A stretch of 64,000 nt of DNA, taken from assembly GCA_036399175.1 (NCBI GenBank), contig DASWNP010000006.1, positions 110,959-174,958 on the forward strand, read 5' to 3'. Positions 59,222-64,000 of the stretch are shown here, in pieces. The notes beneath the pieces are model-generated. The model made no database searches, was not told where the DNA came from, and saw only the letters and a program-made list of their open reading frames with translations. Both the position numbers and the translations under genes were made by a program. This stretch comes from DASWNP01 sp036399175 (lineage in GTDB: Bacteria; Acidobacteriota; Blastocatellia; Pyrinomonadales; Pyrinomonadaceae). The stretch's first letter is position 1; the number at the start of each line of letters is the position of its first letter.

Positions 59222-60595
59222 GTGAACACAGTCGAGCAGGTGCAGAGAGTCCGCGACTTCTGGGGCGCGTTTACGAGCGCGTCAACTAACCGGAAGATTT
59301 TCGGCGCGGCGGCCATCGTCGCCTTGCTGACCGGGCTGGTCAAGCTGGCGGCGGTCGTCAAGGAATTGGTCGTCGCATGGAGATTCGGCACCGCCGACAC
59401 GCTCGACGCTTTCTTCATCGCTCTGCTGATTCCTTCCTTCATCGTGACGGTCGTCGCGCGCTCCTTCAACCCCGTCTTCATCCCGGCCTACATCCTCGCG
59501 CGCGAGCAGGAGGGCGCAGAGCGCGCCGAGCGGCTGCTCGCGGGCGCGAGCCTCTGCATGGGAGGGCTGCTCGTCGCTATGACGCTCGTCATCGTCTTCG
59601 GCGCGCCCGCTTACCTGCCTTATCTGGCCTCCGGCTTCGGCGCGGAGAAACTGAAACTGACGGAGCAGTTGCTCGTCATCACGTCGCCGGTGATTCTTCT
59701 GAAGGGCGTAGTTTCGCTCTGGTCGGCGGTCTTGAACGCGGGCGAGCGTTTCGCGCTGGCGGCGCTCTCACCCGTCGTCACTCCGGTCGTCACCATTCTC
59801 TTCCTCGTCCTGAGCAGGGAGAAGGGCGTCTTCGCTCTGGCCGACGGGCTGGTGTGGGGCGCTCTGTTGGAGATGCTTCTGGTGGGCGCGGCCTTACGGC
59901 GCAAAGGCGTTCACCTGCTGCCGAGGTGGCACGGGTTGGACGCGTCGCTGCGCGGCGTCATCAGCCAGTACGCGATGATTCTCGTCGGCGTGCTGCTGCT
60001 CAATAGCGCCGATTTGGTTGACCAGTCGATGGCCGCCGTGCTTGAGCCGGGCAGCGTCTCGGCGCTCAATTACGGGAAGAGAATCAACGGCTTCCTCGTT
60101 GACCTGACGGCTGTCGCCCTGAGCACCGCCGCCATTCCGTACTTCTCGAAGCTCATCGCCGACCGCGACTGGGAAGACCTCCGGCAGACTTTGAAACGCT
60201 CGCTCCTGATGATTTTCGTCCTCACCGTGCCTCCCTCGCTGATGTTCTTCGTGCTCTCGGAGTTCATCACGCGCGCTCTTTTTCAGAGAGGGTCGTTCAC
60301 GGCGGAAGACACGGCGCTGGTGGCGCGCGTGCAGGCGCTCTACGTCTTGCAGATACCTTTCCACGTCGCCGGTATTCTGATGGTGCGTTTGATTTCGACC
60401 ATGCAGAAGAATCACGTGCTGATGTGGGCTTTCGGCGTCAACCTCGTCGTCAACATCATTCTCAACTATCTCTTTATGAAATGGCTCGGCGTGGCCGGGA
60501 TAGCTCTGGCAACGTCGTGCGAGTATTTCCTTTTGTTCCTGTTCGCCTCCTTTTTTCTCTACAGGCAGTTGAACGGCAGGGTCGATGAATCGTGA
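59222..60595 (+). CDS. MurJ/MVF-type lipid-linked oligosaccharide flippase
   Basis: A 457-residue protein with ~12-14 membrane helices: GAAAIVALLTGLVKLAAVVK, VAWRFGTADTLDAFFIALLI (conserved early block with the DAFF motif), RSFNPVFIPAYILAREQEG and LLNSADLVDQSMAAVLEPGS. It belongs to the MVF/MurJ group of the MOP exporters and would flip undecaprenyl-linked units. In a glycan locus it probably serves the polysaccharide rather than peptidoglycan. It starts at GTG. A hairpin follows the stop. Confidence 0.9.
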   Translation: MNTVEQVQRVRDFWGAFTSASTNRKIFGAAAIVALLTGLVKLAAVVKELVVAWRFGTADTLDAFFIALLIPSFIVTVVARSFNPVFIPAYILAREQEGAERAERLLAGASLCMGGLLVAMTLVIVFGAPAYLPYLASGFGAEKLKLTEQLLVITSPVILLKGVVSLWSAVLNAGERFALAALSPVVTPVVTILFLVLSREKGVFALADGLVWGALLEMLLVGAALRRKGVHLLPRWHGLDASLRGVISQYAMILVGVLLLNSADLVDQSMAAVLEPGSVSALNYGKRINGFLVDLTAVALSTAAIPYFSKLIADRDWEDLRQTLKRSLLMIFVLTVPPSLMFFVLSEFITRALFQRGSFTAEDTALVARVQALYVLQIPFHVAGILMVRLISTMQKNHVLMWAFGVNLVVNIILNYLFMKWLGVAGIALATSCEYFLLFLFASFFLYRQLNGRVDES

Positions 60596-60613
60596 AGGCG
60601 AAAAATGTCGCCT

Positions 60614-60672
60614 CCTGCGAAGCTTTCTCTGGCAGCTTTCTTTGCCGCCGCAGGCTTTCGCAGGGTTTCTTT
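60614..60672 (+). terminator. Possible terminator after the flippase gene
   Basis: CCTGCGAAGC (60614-60623) pairs with GCTTTCGCAGG (60654-60664, one bulge), followed by GTTTCTTT. There is a smaller inner hairpin (GGCA/TGCC). Confidence 0.45.
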
Positions 60673-60694
60673 GATGAGCGGTCTTTAGGTTTTT

Positions 60695-61825
60695 ATGTTG
60701 AGAGTGCTTGGCCTCGCTTCGTATCCGTTGGAAGCGGCGGCGACGCGTTACCGGCTTGAGCAGTACGTCGCGCCGCTCGCGGAGCGCGGCGTCCGGCTGG
60801 AAGTCCGACCGTTCATAGATTCGCGTCTCTTCAAGTCGCTCTACCGGCGAGATGAGCTGTCGCGAAACGTCCTGAGGCTGGCGGGCGCATCGCTGGCTCG
60901 CCTGCGAGACGCGTGGGCGGCGCGGCATACGGACGTGCTGCTGGTGCAGCGCGAGGCGATGATATTCGGGCCGCCCGTCGTCGAGTGGCTGGCGACGAGG
61001 CTCGGGGGCTGTCCGCTCGTGCTCGACTTGGACGACGCGACCTACGTCGCCTACACGAGCCCGACCTACGGGCGTTTGGGGAGCGCGCTGAAGTGGTTCG
61101 GCAAAACCGACGACCTGATTCGCTGGGCGCAGGTGGTGACGTGCGGCAATCGCTCGATTGCCGAGTACGTCGAGAGCCGGGGCGCTCGCGCCGTGCTGAT
61201 TCCGACGGTGGTCGATACGGAGCGTTTCCGCCCGCCCGAGCAGGTCGCAGCGCGCGAGGCCGACGGCGAGCCGCCGACGCTCGGCTGGATTGGCACGCAT
61301 TCAACCTTCCCTTATCTGGAATCCATCTTTCCGGTCTTGCAGAGGCTTGCGCGGCGTCACAGCTTTCGTCTAAAAGTAGTCGGCGCGGGGCGCGAGAGCA
61401 TAAGGCTAGAGGGCGTCGAGGTGGAGAGTTTGGAGTGGAACCTGGAGCGCGAGATTAGCGATTTTCAGTCGTTCGACGTGGGGCTCTATCCGATTGTGTG
61501 GAGCGATTGGGCGACGGGCAAGTCGGGCTTCAAGTCGATTCAGTACATGGCCGTCGGCGTGCCTTTCGTCGCCACGCCCATCGGCGCTTCTGCCGAAATC
61601 GGCGAAGAGGGCGTGACGCATTTCGCCGCCCGGAGTGAAGACGAATGGCTCGACGCGCTCGAACGTCTCGTCTCGGACAAAGCTTTGCGCCGGAGGATGG
61701 GCGAAGCCGGACGCCGACACGCGCTTGAGCATTACACCGTCGCGGCGCAGGCCGACAAACTGGCCGACGCGCTTCGTCAGGCGGCGTCGAAACGCAGTCG
61801 TGCGGGCGACAATCTCAAGCCCTGA
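60695..61825 (+). CDS. GT-B glycosyltransferase (family 4-like)
   Basis: A 376-residue enzyme: VLGLASYPLEAAATRYRLEQ, LVLDLDDATYVAYTSP (DLDDA, an acidic pocket) and TLGWIGTHSTFPYLESIFPV; the donor signature is KSGFKSIQYMAVGVPFVATP, where Lys-Ser and Gln-Tyr replace the more usual E-x7-E. VGLYPIVWSDWATGKS precedes it. No membrane segment. It follows the flippase after ~100 bases. Confidence 0.87.
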   Translation: MLRVLGLASYPLEAAATRYRLEQYVAPLAERGVRLEVRPFIDSRLFKSLYRRDELSRNVLRLAGASLARLRDAWAARHTDVLLVQREAMIFGPPVVEWLATRLGGCPLVLDLDDATYVAYTSPTYGRLGSALKWFGKTDDLIRWAQVVTCGNRSIAEYVESRGARAVLIPTVVDTERFRPPEQVAAREADGEPPTLGWIGTHSTFPYLESIFPVLQRLARRHSFRLKVVGAGRESIRLEGVEVESLEWNLEREISDFQSFDVGLYPIVWSDWATGKSGFKSIQYMAVGVPFVATPIGASAEIGEEGVTHFAARSEDEWLDALERLVSDKALRRRMGEAGRRHALEHYTVAAQADKLADALRQAASKRSRAGDNLKP

Positions 61826-61855
61826 AGACAAGGCGGCTCGCGGACGAGTAACGAG

Positions 61856-62695
61856 ATGGCAAAACAACCCGAGGCTTTGAAGGCAAGCGTCGCCGCAGGC
61901 ACGCCGCAACATGCGTCGCCGAAGCAGGAGGCAGGCGAGGCCGAGGCCGCCGCTCCGGCGCGGCCTGCGCGTCGAGCCTCTTCGCGCTTTCGTCTCGCCG
62001 CGCTCGCCTTCGTCGCGCTTTTGCCCTCTTTCCTGAAACGCCCTTGCTACCGGCATCTTTTCGGCTACCGAATCGGGCGGCGCGTCTCCATCGGCTTCTC
62101 GCTCATCGACGCGCGTGAGTGCCGCATCGACGACGACGTGCGCATCGGTCATCTCAACGTCTGTCTCGGCGTCGGCAAGCTTTCCATCGGCGACAACGCG
62201 CGCATCGGTCATCTGAACATTTTTCGCGGCGGCGACGAGGTCAGAATCGGGCGCTACGCCGAAATTATTCGCATGAACGAAATCAACTCCATCCCCGACC
62301 CCGAGGTGGTCAACGCGATTGAGCCCGTCTTCGTGCTCGGCGACGCCAGCGTCGTCACCACCGGGCACAAGATAGACTTCACAGACCGCGTGGAAATCGG
62401 GCGGCGCACCATCCTCGGCGGGCGCAACTCTTCGCTCTGGACGCACAACCGGCAGCGCACGCGCCCCATCCTGATAGGCTCATTCAGCTACATCGGGTCG
62501 GAGATTCGCGTCGCGCCGGGCGGCGTGATACCATCACGCTGCATCGTCGGAATCGGAGCCGTCATCACCGGACAGTTGCAGGGCGAGAACTACCTCATCG
62601 GAGGCGTTCCAGCCAAGCCCATCAAAGAGCTGAGCGAGGAAGACCGTTTTCTCATCGAGCACAAGACGCGACCTGACCTGCCGGACGAACTCTAA
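61856..62695 (+). CDS. Hexapeptide-repeat acyltransferase (WbbJ-like)
   Basis: A 279-residue protein. A basic, Ala-rich N-terminal third (about 1-60) contains a short hydrophobic stretch (LAALAFVALLPSFL) that may associate with the membrane. The beta-helix part has DDDVRIGHLNVCLG, DNARIGHLNIFRG and DRVEIGRRTILGGRN; the final repeats are APGGVIPSRCIVGIGAVITG and YLIGGVPAKPIKELS. Such enzymes O-acetylate sugars using acetyl-CoA. It lies 30 bases after the GT gene. Confidence 0.82.
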   Translation: MAKQPEALKASVAAGTPQHASPKQEAGEAEAAAPARPARRASSRFRLAALAFVALLPSFLKRPCYRHLFGYRIGRRVSIGFSLIDARECRIDDDVRIGHLNVCLGVGKLSIGDNARIGHLNIFRGGDEVRIGRYAEIIRMNEINSIPDPEVVNAIEPVFVLGDASVVTTGHKIDFTDRVEIGRRTILGGRNSSLWTHNRQRTRPILIGSFSYIGSEIRVAPGGVIPSRCIVGIGAVITGQLQGENYLIGGVPAKPIKELSEEDRFLIEHKTRPDLPDEL

Positions 62696-62718
62696 AGAAA
62701 AGGCCGCCGCGATGAATG

Positions 62719-62800
62719 AGTTTTCAGTTTTGAGTTTTCAGTTTTCAGTAGAAGACACAAGCTCCTCTTCTGAAAACTGAAAACCGAACACTGAAAACTG
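62719..62800. repeat. Hairpin repeat of the TTTTCAGTTTTCAG type
   Basis: The left arm (62719-62749) is made of AGTTTTCAGTTTTGAG-like words; the right arm (62770-62800) of CTGAAAACTGAAAACCG words. The loop is AGAAGACACAAGCTCCTCTT. It ends nine bases before the start of the last gene. Confidence 0.87.
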
Positions 62801-62809
62801 CTCGAAGTT

Positions 62810-64000
62810 ATGAAGTCTATTCTGGCAGCCGCATCGGTGGCGTTGGGTGTGTTGGTGGTAGCATTGTCGCCGGAGTACGGCGTCGGCGCGCTGCTGCTCT
62901 GCCTGATGCTGGGCTTTGTGGTCGTCGTCTGCATCAGCCAGTTAAAGATCGAGAGAGAGTTTCTGCTCCAACTGTTCATCGCCGGACTGCTGGTGAGAAT
63001 CTTTGTCGGGACGCTGATTTTCTACTTCAACCTGCAAACTTTCTTCGGCGGCGATGCCTTCTCCTACGACTTTCTCGGCGACGTTCTGGCGCGCGTCTGG
63101 TACGGCGAGCTGCCCTATTCCATCTTCAAGCAATCGCTCGGCGTCTTTCTGACCAGAAACTGGGGCATGATTTACGTGGTCGGCGCAATCTACGCCCTCC
63201 TCGGTAAGAACATGCTGGCCGTGCAGTTCTTCAGCGCCATTTTGGGGGCGGCCACCGCGCCCATCATCTTCCTCTGCGCCCAGCACATCTACGGCAACCT
63301 GCGCGTCTCGCGCTTCTCGGCATACTTCATCGCCTTCTATCCGTCGATAGTCCTCTGGTCGTCGCAAGGGTTGAAGGACGGGCCGCTCGTCTTCCTTCTG
63401 GCGCTCTGCATGTATTCGACGCTCAAGCTGGGCGAGCATCTCAGCTTCAAGCATCTCGCCCTGCTGGCCGTCGCGCTCTTCGGCATCTTCACGATGCGCT
63501 TCTACATCTTCTACATGATGCTGGCGGCCATTGGCGGCTCCTATCTCATCGGCATCGGGAAGATGTCGGCGAAAAGCCTCGTGCGAAACTTCGTCGTGCT
63601 GATAGCCGTCGGGCTGTCGATGATGTATCTGGGCGTGCTGGGCTCTGCGGGGCGACAGTTCGAGGACTACGCGAATCTGGAGGCCATCCAGCGCAGCCGC
63701 TCCGACCTCGCCATCAGAGGCGAATCCGGGTTCGGCAAAGACGTGGACGTTTCGACGACCGGCGGCGCTCTCTCCGCCATTCCCCTCGGCATGCTCTATC
63801 TGCTGTTCGCTCCCTTCCCCTGGCAACTCGCTTCTCTTCGCCAATCCATCACCTTTCCAGAGATGGTCGTCTGGTGGGTCAGCTTTCCCGTCCTGGTGAT
63901 GGGATTATGGTTCACGTTGAAATACAGGATGAGACAGGCGTTGCCAATCCTGATCTTCACGACGATGCTGACGTTGTCGTATTCGGTTTTTCAGGGGAAT
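62810..64000 (+). CDS. Multi-membrane GT-C-like protein, 3' end outside the window
   Basis: Starting at the ATG at 62810, 397 codons are open to the window end. The protein has at least eight membrane helices: ILAAASVALGVLVVALSP, LLLCLMLGFVVVVC, then FLLQLFIAGLLVRIFVGTLI, and more. The outer loop FFGGDAFSYDFLGDVLA carries acidic residues in the GT-C catalytic position, and FYPSIVLWSSQGLKDGPLVF resembles the KDP block of the protein at 57596. I infer a lipid-linked-sugar transferase or related integral glycosyltransferase; a polymerase is possible. The start is directly after the hairpin repeat. Confidence 0.78.
   Translation, partial: MKSILAAASVALGVLVVALSPEYGVGALLLCLMLGFVVVVCISQLKIEREFLLQLFIAGLLVRIFVGTLIFYFNLQTFFGGDAFSYDFLGDVLARVWYGELPYSIFKQSLGVFLTRNWGMIYVVGAIYALLGKNMLAVQFFSAILGAATAPIIFLCAQHIYGNLRVSRFSAYFIAFYPSIVLWSSQGLKDGPLVFLLALCMYSTLKLGEHLSFKHLALLAVALFGIFTMRFYIFYMMLAAIGGSYLIGIGKMSAKSLVRNFVVLIAVGLSMMYLGVLGSAGRQFEDYANLEAIQRSRSDLAIRGESGFGKDVDVSTTGGALSAIPLGMLYLLFAPFPWQLASLRQSITFPEMVVWWVSFPVLVMGLWFTLKYRMRQALPILIFTTMLTLSYSVFQGN

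Noticed and set aside
59894..61300. Minus-strand open frame (468 codons) opposite flippase and glycosyltransferase genes
   Set aside because: His/Arg/Gln-rich shadow with no motif, crossing an intergenic hairpin.

Overview
The window is a 64 kb, GC-rich (roughly 60%) bacterial chromosomal segment. Almost all of it is a surface-polysaccharide biosynthesis and export island, preceded by a short signalling/secreted-protein region. The first region combines a caspase-like/PEGA protein, a Ser/Thr kinase with an outer DUF4384-type domain, a stand-alone secreted DUF4384-type protein and a FecR-like protein. That combination, plus the style of the intergenic repeats, suggests Acidobacteriota, perhaps class Blastocatellia. 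This is an inference; there is no rRNA gene or other phylogenetic marker in the window. I see no tRNA, rRNA or CRISPR array.

Layout. (1) 1-6.4 kb, plus strand: the signalling/secreted genes. (2) 6.5-37 kb, minus strand: a long run of glycan genes read from a promoter near 37.1 kb. It starts with the ABC exporter (Wzm/Wzt). A CDP-sugar set follows (RfbF, RfbG, C-methyltransferase, 3,5-epimerase-like enzyme, reductase/epimerase), then glycosyltransferases, FkbM methyltransferases, a CmcI-like enzyme, an acyltransferase, a GT61 enzyme and two asparagine synthetase-like amidotransferases. A toxin-antitoxin pair with a frameshifted MazF lies at 23.7-24.3 kb. (3) 37.3-47.7 kb, plus strand: rfbB, rfbD, a Wzc-type tyrosine autokinase, an acetyltransferase/aminotransferase/oxidoreductase trio resembling the Wlb/Wbp diacetamido-uronate enzymes, a secreted protein and a second aminotransferase. 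(4) 47.8-50.2 kb: GDP-fucose genes gmd (minus) and fcl (plus). (5) 51.2-52.85 kb: a less GC-rich accessory patch. It holds an attC-flanked integron-like cassette with a zinc-ribbon membrane protein gene, followed by HicB with a truncated HicA, a MazE-like antitoxin with a shortened MazF, and a tiny membrane protein. (6) 52.9-64 kb, plus strand: more glycan genes (FkbM, a GT11-like fucosyltransferase candidate, GT2/GT4 enzymes, two multi-membrane GT-C-like proteins, a MurJ/MVF flippase and a hexapeptide acyltransferase). The last gene runs off the window.

How the genes fit together: nucleotide-sugar enzymes (CDP-6-deoxy-C-methyl sugar, dTDP-rhamnose, GDP-fucose, probably a diacetamido-uronic acid) feed about a dozen glycosyltransferases. 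Products would be decorated by methyl, acetyl and amide groups and exported by an ABC route and/or a flippase route controlled by the Wzc-like kinase. Around a dozen long hairpin repeats, each made of short reiterated words, sit exactly at gene ends. Several supply stop codons or in-frame tails to neighbouring proteins. These repeats and the attC-flanked cassette are the most unusual things here.
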